NCBI GenBank assembly: GCA_902619265.1
Contig: CACNDL010000001.1
Coordinates: forward strand, 62,001-126,000
Source of the DNA: an uncultured SAR86 cluster bacterium
GTDB taxonomy: Bacteria > Pseudomonadota > Gammaproteobacteria > Magnimaribacterales > TMED112
DNA length: 64,000 bases
Reading direction: 5' to 3'
Shown here: positions 1 through 12,671 of the stretch, in pieces
Position numbering within the stretch: position 1 is the first letter of the stretch
How the letters are laid out: every line of letters begins with the position of its first letter
Position numbers and translations under genes: made by a program
The notes under the pieces: generated by a model
Told to the model about the DNA's origin: nothing
Databases searched by the model: none
What the model saw: the letters and a program-made list of their open reading frames with translations, nothing else

Positions 1-468
1 CAGATTTATAGGACAAATGAGAGTTTTTTCTTATTAGATAATAATGGTCCAGATCCCTTTGAAAAAGAGGCTAATGCAGATTATCTTTTTAATAAGATAA
101 AAAAATCAACGGCTTCAATAAAATCTATCCTCCTTAATCATAAAGTTATTTCTGGAATTGGAAATATATATGCTTCTGAAATACTTTTTGCTACTAACAT
201 CTCTCCAACCAGATTAGGCAAAGATGTTAGCTATGATGAATGCAAGAAAATTTTACAAGAAAGTAAAAAAATTCTTTCAAAGGCAATAAAAGCCGGTGGA
301 ACCACTCTAAATGATTACTTTAATGCTGAATCAAAGCCAGGTTACTTTAAAATTCAACTAAAAGTTTATGGAAGAGATGGGCAGAAGTGCTCAAAATGTG
401 AATCAAACATTTTAAAAATTACTCAAAGTAATAGAAGCACTTATTTTTGCAAAGAAAGCCAAAACTAG
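1..468 (+). CDS. mutM: Formamidopyrimidine-DNA glycosylase, C-terminal part (5' truncated by window)
   Basis: Open frame 1 from base 1 to TAG 466-468; contains NHKVISGIGNIYASEILF and C-terminal zinc finger GQKCSKCESN...STYFC typical of Fpg/MutM. Confidence 0.93.
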   Translation, partial: QIYRTNESFFLLDNNGPDPFEKEANADYLFNKIKKSTASIKSILLNHKVISGIGNIYASEILFATNISPTRLGKDVSYDECKKILQESKKILSKAIKAGGTTLNDYFNAESKPGYFKIQLKVYGRDGQKCSKCESNILKITQSNRSTYFCKESQN

Positions 469-947
469 TTTTTAAATTTTTTTAAAAGTGCAGCTTTGAT
501 GTCAGCATGCACAAATTTTGAGATATCACCACCATAACTTGCTAATTCTTTTACCATACTTGAAGAAATAAAGGTTAGTTTTTCATCTGGTGTGAAGAAT
601 ACACTTTCTATTTCAGGGTTTTGTGATCTGTTAATGCTCGCTATTTGAAACTCATACTCAAAATCTGATACCGCTCTTAGCCCCCTGATTATACCTTGAG
701 CACTTAATTCTGACGCTAAATCAACTGTAAGTTTTGATTCAAGGCCCATACAACTAATATTTTCATGATCCTTAAACAGGTCATTTATCATTCGAACTCT
801 ATCTTCTAAAGAAAATAAATAATTTTTTGCTGAGTTTTTCACTACGGCAATTATGACCTTATCAAAGATTTTTAAAGATCTTGAAAGAATATCATTATGT
901 CCGTTAGTAAATGGATCAAATGAGCCTGGATAGATTCCTAATTTCAC
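465..947 (-). CDS. coaD: Phosphopantetheine adenylyltransferase
   Basis: MKLGIYPGSFDPFTNGHNDIL nucleotidyltransferase motif, IIRGLRAVSDFEYEFQ. Confidence 0.97.
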   Translation of the reverse strand: MKLGIYPGSFDPFTNGHNDILSRSLKIFDKVIIAVVKNSAKNYLFSLEDRVRMINDLFKDHENISCMGLESKLTVDLASELSAQGIIRGLRAVSDFEYEFQIASINRSQNPEIESVFFTPDEKLTFISSSMVKELASYGGDISKFVHADIKAALLKKFKN

Positions 948-1072
948 ATATTAAAGTTACACAATTTAAACTGCGATGAAAACTTTATTTTTGCAACAAT
1001 TATGTGAAAAATCATTTACATATTATTGAAAATTAGCTGATCGTATCTAAAATTAAAGTTAGAACAAATTAA

Positions 1073-3205
<2,133 letters not shown>

Positions 3206-3268
3206 ATCCAATTTAAAACTAGTATTGACAAGTATGTTAGATTAAAAACTAACAAATAGAGTTGCAAG

Positions 3269-4483
3269 GTGAAAAATAATTTAGCAGAAAGACTTCCTGT
3301 AACCGTACTTTCCGGTTTCTTAGGTGCAGGAAAAACCACAGTACTTAGTCATGTCTTAAACAATCGGCAAAATAAAAAAGTCGCTGTAATAGTCAATGAT
3401 ATGAGTGAAATAAATATTGATGCTGCTTTAGTAAAAAATGAAATTTCTTTAAATCACAGCGAAGAAAAATTAGTTGAGATGAGTAATGGCTGTATTTGTT
3501 GCACACTTCGTGAAGATTTGTTGTTGGAAGTTAATAAATTAGCTAAAGACAGTAAATTTGATTATTTAGTAATAGAGTCGACCGGAATTTCAGAGCCTTT
3601 ACCTGTTGCAGAAACTTTTACTTTTGCGGATGAAAAAGGAGTTTCATTATCTGACGTTGCTAAACTCGATACCATGGTCACTGTTGTAGATGCTGTTAAT
3701 TTTTTAAAAGACTATGATCAAGCAAAATACCTTCAAGAAACAGGAGAAGCACTCGGTGATGACGACGAACGCAGCGTAACTGATTTACTAGTTGATCAAG
3801 TTGAATTTGCAGATGTAATTCTCATAAGTAAAACTGATATTGCGTCTAAAGAAGAAATAAAAAAAGTTACAGGAATATTAAAAAGCTTAAATACACACGC
3901 TCGTATCTTGCCCATTGCAAATGGAGCCGTAGAAGTTGATGAAATATTAGACACCAACCTATTTGATTTCAAAAGAGCACAACAAGCTCCTGGGTGGTTA
4001 AAAGAAATGAGAGGTGAACATGTTCCTGAAACTGAAGAATATGGTATAAGTAGCTTTAGCTATATAGCTAGAAGACCTTTTTATCCCGAAAAATTCTTCA
4101 ACTTTCTTCATAATACGAAAAATTATGGAAAACTTATTCGTTCAAAAGGTTATTTCTGGTTAGGTTCAAGACTTGAATTTGCTGGACAATGGAGCCAAGC
4201 TGGAGGAATTGCAAGATATGGTTTTGCTGGTAGCTTTTGGAAAGTAATACCAAAAGAAAAATGGCCAACGGATGAAGCATCAGTTTCACACATTATGTCT
4301 AAATGGGAAGAACCCTTCGGTGATATGCGACAAGAGCTGGTATTTATTGGCCAAAATCTCGATAAAAATGCCATGATTAAAGCATTAGATGCTTGTTTGG
4401 TAACTGAGGAAGATCTCCATAAAGGCCAAGATTTCTGGGAAAATCTAAATGATCCTTTTCCTGCTTGGGAAGAAATTCAATAA
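3269..4483 (+). CDS. COG0523 (CobW/YjiA/ZigA-type) G3E GTPase, putative metal chaperone
   Basis: GTG start; Walker [16 protein letters not shown] motif [20 protein letters not shown]. Confidence 0.93.
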   Translation: MKNNLAERLPVTVLSGFLGAGKTTVLSHVLNNRQNKKVAVIVNDMSEINIDAALVKNEISLNHSEEKLVEMSNGCICCTLREDLLLEVNKLAKDSKFDYLVIESTGISEPLPVAETFTFADEKGVSLSDVAKLDTMVTVVDAVNFLKDYDQAKYLQETGEALGDDDERSVTDLLVDQVEFADVILISKTDIASKEEIKKVTGILKSLNTHARILPIANGAVEVDEILDTNLFDFKRAQQAPGWLKEMRGEHVPETEEYGISSFSYIARRPFYPEKFFNFLHNTKNYGKLIRSKGYFWLGSRLEFAGQWSQAGGIARYGFAGSFWKVIPKEKWPTDEASVSHIMSKWEEPFGDMRQELVFIGQNLDKNAMIKALDACLVTEEDLHKGQDFWENLNDPFPAWEEIQ

Positions 4484-4495
4484 TTGTTATTTCAC

Positions 4496-4572
4496 TGGTG
4501 GGCCCGGGAGGACTCGAACCTCCGACCAATGGATTATGAGTCCACTGCTCTAACCAACTGAGCTACAGGCCC
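4496..4572 (-). tRNA. tRNA with CAU anticodon (elongator Met or Ile2), CCA encoded
   Basis: Reverse strand GGGCCTGTAGCTCAGTTGGTTAGAGCAGTGGACTCATAATCCATTGGTCGGAGGTTCGAGTCCTCCCGGGCCCACCA folds as a cloverleaf; 7-bp acceptor stem, anticodon loop CTCATAA. Confidence 0.95.
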
Positions 4573-4669
4573 AATGTCTTTTAACTAAAGAGGTGTAATT
4601 ATATAAGAATAAAAATTTTAAGGAATACTTCTTTATTTATATATTAAATTTTTAAGCTATCATTTTAAG

Positions 4670-5305
4670 ATGATTGATTTAAATGGTGTTGAACCATTCG
4701 CTGAAGGTGGAAATAGAAAATGTTTTATAAATCCTAATAATCCCAATCAATGCTTGAAAGTTCTTCATCCCGGATTGCTAGAAAAAATAAATAAAGATAG
4801 ACCCTGGTATAAAAAAGGGAGATCATTAGAAAGTTTTGATGACAATCTAAGAGAAAAAGAAGGTTATGAGCAAAGAGCTTTAAAATCAAAAAATCCCGAT
4901 ATTTGGAAGCATCTTGCTAAGTGGTATGGTCTTCAAGAAACAAGTTTAGGCTTAGCTTCAGTTACAGAGTTAATTCAAAATAATGGTCAAATTGCAAAAA
5001 CACTTGAAGATTACCTATTTGATAAAGGCCTAACTGAGGAAATAAGGACTGCTTTAATGGAATTTGAAAACTGGTTGAAAGAGAATTTAGTGTTAACCAA
5101 AAATTTAATACCTCATAACTTGGTCCTTAAAAATGAGGCAAACGGTGTAAGGATTAAAATAATCGATGGTTTAGGGTGTCATGCTTTTATTCCTCTACCA
5201 CAAAACACAAAATTTTTTGCCAAAATTTATGTAGAAAAAAGGATTGAATTAATGTGGAAGAGAATTAACTGGGATCTCAGCGGCAGGAAAGGTGATTGGA
5301 AATGA
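4670..5305 (+). CDS. YrbL-like protein (PhoP-regulatory-network protein family, kinase-like fold)
   Basis: N-terminal FAEGGNRKCFINPNNPNQCLKVLHP resembles YrbL GTGRHRKCYxHPxxxxxCIKI. Confidence 0.7.
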   Translation: MIDLNGVEPFAEGGNRKCFINPNNPNQCLKVLHPGLLEKINKDRPWYKKGRSLESFDDNLREKEGYEQRALKSKNPDIWKHLAKWYGLQETSLGLASVTELIQNNGQIAKTLEDYLFDKGLTEEIRTALMEFENWLKENLVLTKNLIPHNLVLKNEANGVRIKIIDGLGCHAFIPLPQNTKFFAKIYVEKRIELMWKRINWDLSGRKGDWK

Positions 5306-5307
5306 GA

Positions 5308-7125
5308 TTATTCGTGAAGGAAACTTTTTAAGACATCTGATCTAGTTGGGTGTCTTAATTTTCTTAATGCTTTAGCTTCTATCTGTCTGATTCTTTCTCT
5401 AGTCACATCGAATTGCTTACCAACTTCTTCTAATGTGTGGTCATTATTCATACCAATTCCAAATCTCATTCTTAGGACTTTTGCTTCTCTGGCAGTTAGG
5501 GATGCCAATATTTCATCAGTAGCATCTTTAAGACCTCTAATGGAAGCATCATCTATTGGTGAATTTATGGAAGTATCTTCGAGAAAGTCACCTAAGTTTG
5601 AATCTTCATCATCACCTATTGGGGTTTCCATAGATATTGGCTCTTTTGCTATTTTCATAACCTTTCTCATTTTATCTTCTGGAATATCAAGTCTTTTAGA
5701 CATCTCTTCAGGTGTTGGTTCTCTACCTATTTCCTGCATCATCTGTCTTGAGAGCCTGTTAAGTTTGTTAATTGTTTCAATCATATGAACTGGAATTCTT
5801 ATAGTTCTAGCTTGATCGGCTATAGATCTGGTAATTGCTTGTCTTATCCACCAAGTGGCATAAGTAGAAAACTTATAACCTCTTCTGTACTCAAACTTAT
5901 CAACAGCTTTCATTAAACCAATATTGCCTTCTTGTATTAAATCTAGAAATTGCAGACCTCTATTTGTATATTTTTTTGCAATAGATATAACAAGACGCAA
6001 ATTAGCTTCTATCATTTCTTTTTTAGCTCTAAGGAGACCTCGATAAGCTTTATTAATTCTCTTATTTAAAGAAATGATTTGTGTAACAGGCATAAGATTA
6101 TTTTCGTCAATTTTTATTAGGTCTTTTTGTATTCTTACAAAAGTAGGTTTGACTTCATCAATTTTCTTCTTTTTAAACCGTTTGTCTTTTGCTAATTTTG
6201 TCAGAAGCCTGATGTTTATTAAGTTATCTTCAATTAGATCTCTTGCTTCTTTGTTTGGGACGCCAATTTCTTTGACTAATAACCTTTTGAGCTCTTTTTC
6301 GAAACCGCCTACTAGATGTTTTTTCTCTGCTGGGATTTGTACCAGAGTATCGAAAACTTTTGAATTAAATTTTATTACTTGGAATTCTGTTTTTAGTTTA
6401 TCTAATGCTTTTTGACCTTTTTCATCAAGTTTTTCATTACTTAGAGACTTAAGGTATTTATTATATTCTCTTTTAATTACCTTAATTTTTGCTTCACACT
6501 CTTCAAAAGATATTACATTTGCTTCTTCTTCCTCATCATCTTCGGAATCTTCAGCAGGAACTTGCTCGGTATCTTCAAATTCTTGTTCAACTATTTCTTC
6601 TTCAGGCTCTTCTAACATGAAACCTGAAATTAAGTCCTGTGTTTTCTTTTCACCAATTTTTATTCTGTTAAAGAAATCTAAAATATATTCAATACAAAGA
6701 GGATACTCTGCGCACAACGATAAAACCTCTTTCATTGCTGCTTCAATTCTTTTTGCTATGCCTATTTCGCCTGTTTTTGTTAAAAGATCAACACTTCCCA
6801 TTTCTCTCATGTACATTCGTACTGGATCTGTTGTTCTTCCTGATTCAATCTCAGTTTGAGACAATGCTGCTACTGCATCCTCAGCTGCTAATTCATCTGT
6901 TTCTTCATCCTCACCCAACATCAACTCATCTTGGTCAGGCGTATCTTCAAATACCTTGATACCCATATCTCGAAGAACTTGAGTAATCTCTTCAAAATTG
7001 TCAGCGTCTGTTGAACCATCAGGCAAGGTATCGGTTATATCAGCATGCGTAAGATAACCTTGTTCTCTTCCCAACTGAATTAGTTGAGCAATATCATTTT
7101 TTTGCGTAACTTGTTTATCTGACAT
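5308..7125 (-). CDS. rpoD: RNA polymerase sigma factor RpoD (sigma-70)
   Basis: [73 protein letters not shown]; region 4 [20 protein letters not shown]. Confidence 0.99.
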   Translation of the reverse strand: MSDKQVTQKNDIAQLIQLGREQGYLTHADITDTLPDGSTDADNFEEITQVLRDMGIKVFEDTPDQDELMLGEDEETDELAAEDAVAALSQTEIESGRTTDPVRMYMREMGSVDLLTKTGEIGIAKRIEAAMKEVLSLCAEYPLCIEYILDFFNRIKIGEKKTQDLISGFMLEEPEEEIVEQEFEDTEQVPAEDSEDDEEEEANVISFEECEAKIKVIKREYNKYLKSLSNEKLDEKGQKALDKLKTEFQVIKFNSKVFDTLVQIPAEKKHLVGGFEKELKRLLVKEIGVPNKEARDLIEDNLINIRLLTKLAKDKRFKKKKIDEVKPTFVRIQKDLIKIDENNLMPVTQIISLNKRINKAYRGLLRAKKEMIEANLRLVISIAKKYTNRGLQFLDLIQEGNIGLMKAVDKFEYRRGYKFSTYATWWIRQAITRSIADQARTIRIPVHMIETINKLNRLSRQMMQEIGREPTPEEMSKRLDIPEDKMRKVMKIAKEPISMETPIGDDEDSNLGDFLEDTSINSPIDDASIRGLKDATDEILASLTAREAKVLRMRFGIGMNNDHTLEEVGKQFDVTRERIRQIEAKALRKLRHPTRSDVLKSFLHE

Positions 7126-7156
7126 GACTTCTTATATGCTTGTGATTATTGAAATT

Positions 7157-8902
7157 TCAACTATACGTGTTCAAATTTTGAATAAGCTCCTCTTCCTGAA
7201 TTGAGTTATTATCTCTCAAATTTAGAAGTTTTTGCAGATTTTCTTTTCTTTCTTGTGACAATTCTTTCTTATTGGCAAGAATAATTAAATATTCTGCAAA
7301 TAATTCATCAAATTCTAACCTTATTGCATCTGATGCTCTTATAAATTCACTTATTACTTCGTCTTGACTTAAATTTAGGTCAATCATCATTGCTTTAGCA
7401 AAAAGTGGAGATTCCTTTCTGGTAGAATTTTCTGTTTTTATTTGATTAATAACTTCTTGAAAGCTGGTTATTTCATCTCTTTTCGTGGTTTCAATAAATT
7501 TAAAAAATTCTTGTGAAAGATCATTTATTGAATTTTTATGATTCTCTAGCAAGAAAATTAGAAGTAAAAATTCATTTTCAAAGGCTGCTTTTTTTGATTT
7601 TAAAGCTTTTTTTACATAAGTTTTCTTTTCGGGCCTATCTTCTTTCATAAGAATTTCTTTATTAATATTAAGTTCAGACGAAAACTTGGTCATAAGCGTT
7701 TCCTTCAACATTTCTGATGTTACTAGTGGGAGTAATTTTTTAAACTCAAAAATAATCTGTCTTATATCTTCAGGTGAATCTAATTTCTTGCCTCTTTTTA
7801 AGTATTGAAAGGCAAAACTTTCAAGAACCATTGCTCTATCTAACTTTTTATAAAATTCTTGCTCTCCCTTCTCTTTTACAAATGAGTCTGGATCATAACC
7901 TTCAGGTAAAAATAAAAATCTTACTGTTTTATCGTCAATTACATTTTTTAGAGAAATCTGAAATGCCCGCCACGCAGCTTTTAGTCCAGCTTCATCTGAA
8001 TCAAAGCAAAAAGTAATTTTTCTGCGCAATTTAAACATTGAACTCATATGATTTTGTGAGAATGCAGTTCCCAATGATGCAACTGCGTTATTAATACCAT
8101 ATTCACTCAACATAACTACATCCATATAGCCTTCTGTAACAATAAAATCATCTGTTTTATGATCTTTCTTAGCATTATTGAAACCATAAAGCTCTCTGGT
8201 TTTATTAAAAAATTTACTATCCTTAGAATTTAAATATTTTGGCAACGAATCATCAGTAACTCTCCCACCAAAACCTATAGTTTTTCCAGAAGAATTAAAT
8301 ATTGGAAAGGTCACTCTATTTCTTAAAAAAGGGTAAAACCCCTTATCATTTTTAAGAAAATTTCCACTCTCTAAAATTTCTTTTTCAGAGAATTTGCTTT
8401 GTAAAATTTTTAAAAGCTCGTTTTGATTAAAATCAGCAAAACCAATTTTGAAATTTTTTGCTGTTTGACCACTGATACCTCTTTCTTTTAAGTATTCAAC
8501 AATAGATTTATTTTTTTGGTCTTTCAGTGCTTCAAAGTAGTAATTAGCAACAAATTCGTTTATTTCATGGATCTTAGAAAAATCATTATTACCAAACGTA
8601 TTTTCTCTAGGTACAGTTACATTATTTAATTCAGCAAGCTTTTCAACAGCTTCAACAAAGCTTAAACCTTCATGATCTTTTATGAATGTAAGAACGTTTC
8701 CACCAGCACCACATCCAAAACAATGGAATATTGCTTTCTGAGGGCTTACTACAAAAGAAGGTGTTTTTTCTTCATGAAAGGGACAACAGCAAGTATAGTT
8801 GTTTCCCTTTTTTGAAAGTGAAACATAATGATTTATAACCGAAACAATATCGGAATCTTCAACAAGTCTATCTATAAAATCTTTCGGAATTGATTTAGCC
8901 AT
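7157..8902 (-). CDS. dnaG: DNA primase
   Basis: CCPFHEEKTPSFVVSPQKAIFHCFGCGAGGN zinc-binding domain; TOPRIM EGYMDVVML. Confidence 0.98.
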   Translation of the reverse strand: MAKSIPKDFIDRLVEDSDIVSVINHYVSLSKKGNNYTCCCPFHEEKTPSFVVSPQKAIFHCFGCGAGGNVLTFIKDHEGLSFVEAVEKLAELNNVTVPRENTFGNNDFSKIHEINEFVANYYFEALKDQKNKSIVEYLKERGISGQTAKNFKIGFADFNQNELLKILQSKFSEKEILESGNFLKNDKGFYPFLRNRVTFPIFNSSGKTIGFGGRVTDDSLPKYLNSKDSKFFNKTRELYGFNNAKKDHKTDDFIVTEGYMDVVMLSEYGINNAVASLGTAFSQNHMSSMFKLRRKITFCFDSDEAGLKAAWRAFQISLKNVIDDKTVRFLFLPEGYDPDSFVKEKGEQEFYKKLDRAMVLESFAFQYLKRGKKLDSPEDIRQIIFEFKKLLPLVTSEMLKETLMTKFSSELNINKEILMKEDRPEKKTYVKKALKSKKAAFENEFLLLIFLLENHKNSINDLSQEFFKFIETTKRDEITSFQEVINQIKTENSTRKESPLFAKAMMIDLNLSQDEVISEFIRASDAIRLEFDELFAEYLIILANKKELSQERKENLQKLLNLRDNNSIQEEELIQNLNTYS

Positions 8903-9281
8903 CTATATCATTAAACCAGTCTTGAAAAATTAATTCAGCTGAATATGAATCTTTCATATGGTTTTTTTTGCATTTATCTAACCCTTGGGTTGTAAAGTCT
9001 TCATTTACCTCTATCACTTTTATTTTATGCTCATTGATAATGTAGGCTTTAGCTTCATTTAATCCGTCATTAAAATCTGAGGACATTTTAGGCGGAATGC
9101 CGATTAAAACTATATTAGGTCTCCACTCTTTTAAAAGGTTATCTAGCTCAGTATAAAAAGAATCATTATTTTCGATGACTGGCAGAGGTTTAGTTTGCCC
9201 TGTGTAAGTTTCAGCAATACAAATTCCAATATTTTTTGTTCCGTAGTCAAGACTTAATACAACTTTGGCTTCTTTGCTCAA
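8895..9281 (-). CDS. ruvX: Putative pre-16S rRNA nuclease YqgF/RuvX
   Basis: LSLDYGTKNIGICIAE, VLIGIPPKM, VNEDFTT; adjacent to gshB as is common. Confidence 0.9.
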   Translation of the reverse strand: MSKEAKVVLSLDYGTKNIGICIAETYTGQTKPLPVIENNDSFYTELDNLLKEWRPNIVLIGIPPKMSSDFNDGLNEAKAYIINEHKIKVIEVNEDFTTQGLDKCKKNHMKDSYSAELIFQDWFNDIDG

Positions 9282-9286
9282 TATCT

Positions 9287-10222
9287 CTACCTATCTTTGT
9301 TCAAAGTATCCCAAAAAATCTTAGCAGGATCTAAATCTGAGTTTTTATGTATTTCTTGTAAACATGTAGGTGAAGTAATATTTATCTCGGATAGCCACCC
9401 TCCAAGCAAATCAACACCAGCAAAGAAAATCCTATTTTCTTTAAGATAAGGGATTATGTTTTCTGCTACTTTTTCATCATGTTCAGTGACAGTTTCAATT
9501 TTTGAAACTGCACCAACGGCTAAGTTCCCTCGAAAATCTTTATCGGATGGAACACGAACAACTTTTTTGTTCAATAATTCATAATCTATAAAAATAAGTC
9601 TGTGGTCTCCAAATTTTGCTTCTTCGATAAATTCTTGAATGATGAAATGTTTTTTTCCTTTTTGGCTTACAGTTTCCCATATTACACTTAGATTTTTGTC
9701 GCCCTTTTCAATTATAAAAATTGATTTTCCACCCATTCCATCTAAAGGCTTAATAACAATTTTTTCTATGTTTGAATTTTCAAACACTCTTTCTATTTCC
9801 TCTAATGAATTTGTTACAACTGTAAATGGAATGATTTCAGGGAAATTTAAGATCATTAATTTCTCGTTATTTTCTCTCAATGCCTTGGCAGGATTAATAC
9901 AATCAACACCTGAAATTTCCAGCATTTGTGTTAAGTAGAGATACTCTTTATTGAAAGGTGGATTCAGTCTGTTAATAACAAAATCAAATTCCTTTACTTC
10001 AATTGATTCAGAACCATCAATAACAAAATTTAGTTCGCTAGGATTCGGAAAATTTATTTTTTTACAGTTTGCATATAGTAATGTGGCTTTATGTGTAACA
10101 TCTTTAGAATCAAAAGCAAATACATCATCACCTCTTGCATGTGCTTCTTTCATAAGATAAACAGAAGTATCTTTCTCAAGGTTCATTGAGTTTAGGTCAT
10201 TAATAATAAATCCTATTTTCAT
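9287..10222 (-). CDS. gshB: Glutathione synthetase
   Basis: KIGFIINDLNSMNLEKDTS, ATP-grasp IVIKPLDGMGGKSIFI, RVPSDKDFRGNLAVGA. Confidence 0.97.
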   Translation of the reverse strand: MKIGFIINDLNSMNLEKDTSVYLMKEAHARGDDVFAFDSKDVTHKATLLYANCKKINFPNPSELNFVIDGSESIEVKEFDFVINRLNPPFNKEYLYLTQMLEISGVDCINPAKALRENNEKLMILNFPEIIPFTVVTNSLEEIERVFENSNIEKIVIKPLDGMGGKSIFIIEKGDKNLSVIWETVSQKGKKHFIIQEFIEEAKFGDHRLIFIDYELLNKKVVRVPSDKDFRGNLAVGAVSKIETVTEHDEKVAENIIPYLKENRIFFAGVDLLGGWLSEINITSPTCLQEIHKNSDLDPAKIFWDTLNKDR

Positions 10223-10224
10223 AT

Positions 10225-10908
10225 TTAAATATTTAATCTTGAAAGAGCTACTAAGGGTGCTGTTTCAGCTCTAAGTATATTTTCACCTAAATTGAGTGAA
10301 CTTGCTCTATTTTTACTAATAATTTTAATTTCCGTATCATCAAATCCATACTCTCCACCTGAAACTAAAAGATCACAAGGTTCTTTTTTATTCAAAAGGG
10401 TTTCTGAGAACTGATCCAGAACAATAATTTTTTCAAACTTGTTAAAATTGAAATCAGCAATTGAACTGACAATACTTAAATTTGGTAAGTAAAAATTCTC
10501 AGACTGAAGAAAGGCTGATTTTATAATGTCTTCATATCTGTCCGTCCTTTTCTTTTCCTTCTCATAATTAAATGAATGTTTAGATTTTTCTGCGATGTAA
10601 AGACAAATATTCTTCACACCAATCTCAACTGATTTTTGGAGCAAAAACTCTAATTGATTTTTTTTTAACAATGGAACTAGCAAAGTTATTTGAAAATTTC
10701 TCTTTCTGGTCTCTAAGTCAATTATTTTTAAGCTAGCATTTCCATCATATATACAAATGCATCTATTGCCCTCTCCATCTTGAACATAAACATTCTCATC
10801 TTTTTTAAGTTTAAGTACTTTTTTTAAATAATGTATTTGACTATTGTCTAAAAAATGATCAGTATTTTTATCTAGTTTTTTTTTAACAAAAATTGAAGCT
10901 GTTCTCAT
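10225..10908 (-). CDS. rsmE: 16S rRNA m3U1498 methyltransferase
   Basis: RsmE-type PUA+SPOUT; SGGEYGFDDTEI, LGENILRAETAPLVALS. Confidence 0.93.
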   Translation of the reverse strand: MRTASIFVKKKLDKNTDHFLDNSQIHYLKKVLKLKKDENVYVQDGEGNRCICIYDGNASLKIIDLETRKRNFQITLLVPLLKKNQLEFLLQKSVEIGVKNICLYIAEKSKHSFNYEKEKKRTDRYEDIIKSAFLQSENFYLPNLSIVSSIADFNFNKFEKIIVLDQFSETLLNKKEPCDLLVSGGEYGFDDTEIKIISKNRASSLNLGENILRAETAPLVALSRLNI

Positions 10909-10932
10909 AAGAAAAGCAATTATATCATTTAG

Positions 10933-11184
10933 ATGTCGACCAAGTTTAATACAAATAAGAGAAGCCTAAGAGGCGAAGTGAAAAGAGCTATAAAACGCTA
11001 TTATCGAAACTTAGATGGTGAAAGCCCAATAGAACTTTATAACTTAACTATCAGTCAAATTGAACCTCCTTTGCTTGAGGTTGTTCTCAAGAAATGTAAA
11101 GGAAACCAATCACAAGCAAGTAAAATTCTTGGCCTTAATAGGGGAACTTTGAGAAAAAAAATGGCGAAGTATGGGCTTTTGTAA
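10933..11184 (+). CDS. fis: DNA-binding protein Fis
   Basis: C-terminal HTH PPLLEVVLKKCKGNQSQASKILGLNRGTLRKKMAKYGLL. Confidence 0.96.
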   Translation: MSTKFNTNKRSLRGEVKRAIKRYYRNLDGESPIELYNLTISQIEPPLLEVVLKKCKGNQSQASKILGLNRGTLRKKMAKYGLL

Positions 11185-12671
11185 TGATAGAAATTAAGAC
11201 TGCGCTGATAAGTGTTTATGATAAAACGGGTTTGCTTGAGCTATCGCAAAACCTAATTAAAAATAATGTTTTAATTCTTTCATCCGGAGGAACAGCAAAA
11301 TACTTAAAAAATAACGGAATTGAAGTAACTGAAGTATCTGAATACACTGGATTTAATGAAGTTTTTGACGGTAGGGTGAAAACTCTTCATCCTAAGATAC
11401 ATGCAGGAATTCTAGCCAGGGGAGATTCTGATAAACAGGAATTAGAAAAGCTCAATGCAAAGAAAATAGACCTTGTTGTTGTTAATTTATACCCATTCGC
11501 GTCAGAAGTAGCAGATGAAGATTCAACAGAAATTTCAATAATTGAAAAAATTGATATTGGTGGTCCTGCTATGGTTCGAGCAGCTGCAAAAAATTTTAAA
11601 CATACTATTGTGATGACAGATCCAAAACAATATGATCAGCTGAATTTTAAAAACTTTACTGAAGAACAATCAAAAGAGTTTGCTGCCGAAGCCTTTAGTC
11701 TCACGACTGATTACGATTTAGATGTGTCAAATTGGTTTTTAGATAATCCTATTAAAGAAGAATCAAAAAAATTACGTTACGGCGAGAATCCACACCAAGA
11801 GGGTTTTTTGCATATTGGAAAAGACTCACCCATAGATTTTTTAAATCCCTTGCAAGGAAAAGAAATATCTTTCAATAATGTATCTGATGCACTAGCTGCT
11901 TGGGCGTGTGTTCATGAATTTGATGAACCGAGTGTTTGTATTGTCAAACATACAAATCCTTGTGGTGTAGCATCATCTGATAATATTCTTTCTTCTTATA
12001 AAAAGGCTTTTCAAACTGATCCAACTTCGGCATTTGGAGGGGTGATCGCAGCCAATGGTGAAATTGATGAAGTGTGTGCAAAAAACATGATCGAAAATCA
12101 ATTCATTGAAGTTTTAATTGCACCAAATTTTACATCTGAAGCACAAGAAATTTTGAATACAAAACCGAATATCAGGGTACTAAGAAGTAATAATGTAGCA
12201 ACTGATATATATGAAAATAAAATGATTCACGGCGTTGGATTAGTTCAATCTACTGATATTGTTAACTTTGCAGAAATGAAACTTGAACACGTCACAAATA
12301 ATCGCCCATCTAAACATGAGATAGATGATTTAATCTTTGCTATGAAAGTAGCGAAACACGCTAAATCTAATGCAATTGTATTAGCTAAAAATAAGATGAC
12401 TCTAGGTATTGGTGCTGGTCAAATGAGTAGAGTTGTAAGCACAAAAATAGCTTTCATGAAAGCAGATGAAGAAGGCTTAGATGTTACTAATTGTGTGTTA
12501 GCTTCTGATGCTTTTTTTCCTTTTAGAGATAATATTGATTTTGCTGCAAGTAGAGGCGTACTCCATATTATTCAGCCAGGTGGCTCAGTTAAAGATGATG
12601 ACGTTATAAAAGCTGCCGAAGAAAAAAATCTTACCATGACCTTTACAGGAGTGAGGCACTTCAAGCATTGA
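11184..12671 (+). CDS. purH: AICAR transformylase / IMP cyclohydrolase
   Basis: ALISVYDKTGLLELSQNL, KTLHPKIHAGILARG, LRYGENPHQ, CIVKHTNPCG. Confidence 0.98.
   Translation: MIEIKTALISVYDKTGLLELSQNLIKNNVLILSSGGTAKYLKNNGIEVTEVSEYTGFNEVFDGRVKTLHPKIHAGILARGDSDKQELEKLNAKKIDLVVVNLYPFASEVADEDSTEISIIEKIDIGGPAMVRAAAKNFKHTIVMTDPKQYDQLNFKNFTEEQSKEFAAEAFSLTTDYDLDVSNWFLDNPIKEESKKLRYGENPHQEGFLHIGKDSPIDFLNPLQGKEISFNNVSDALAAWACVHEFDEPSVCIVKHTNPCGVASSDNILSSYKKAFQTDPTSAFGGVIAANGEIDEVCAKNMIENQFIEVLIAPNFTSEAQEILNTKPNIRVLRSNNVATDIYENKMIHGVGLVQSTDIVNFAEMKLEHVTNNRPSKHEIDDLIFAMKVAKHAKSNAIVLAKNKMTLGIGAGQMSRVVSTKIAFMKADEEGLDVTNCVLASDAFFPFRDNIDFAASRGVLHIIQPGGSVKDDDVIKAAEEKNLTMTFTGVRHFKH

Noticed and set aside
950-1061. 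Direct repeat ATTAAAGTTA (950-959 and 1052-1061) flanking the katG promoter region
   Set aside because: Only 10 bp of AT-rich sequence; expected by chance at this composition; no OxyR-like ATAG-N7-CTAT spacing seen.
5308-7125. Acidic stretch ([30 protein letters not shown]) in RpoD as an unusual insertion
   Set aside because: The sigma-70 non-conserved region is commonly acidic and variable in proteobacteria.
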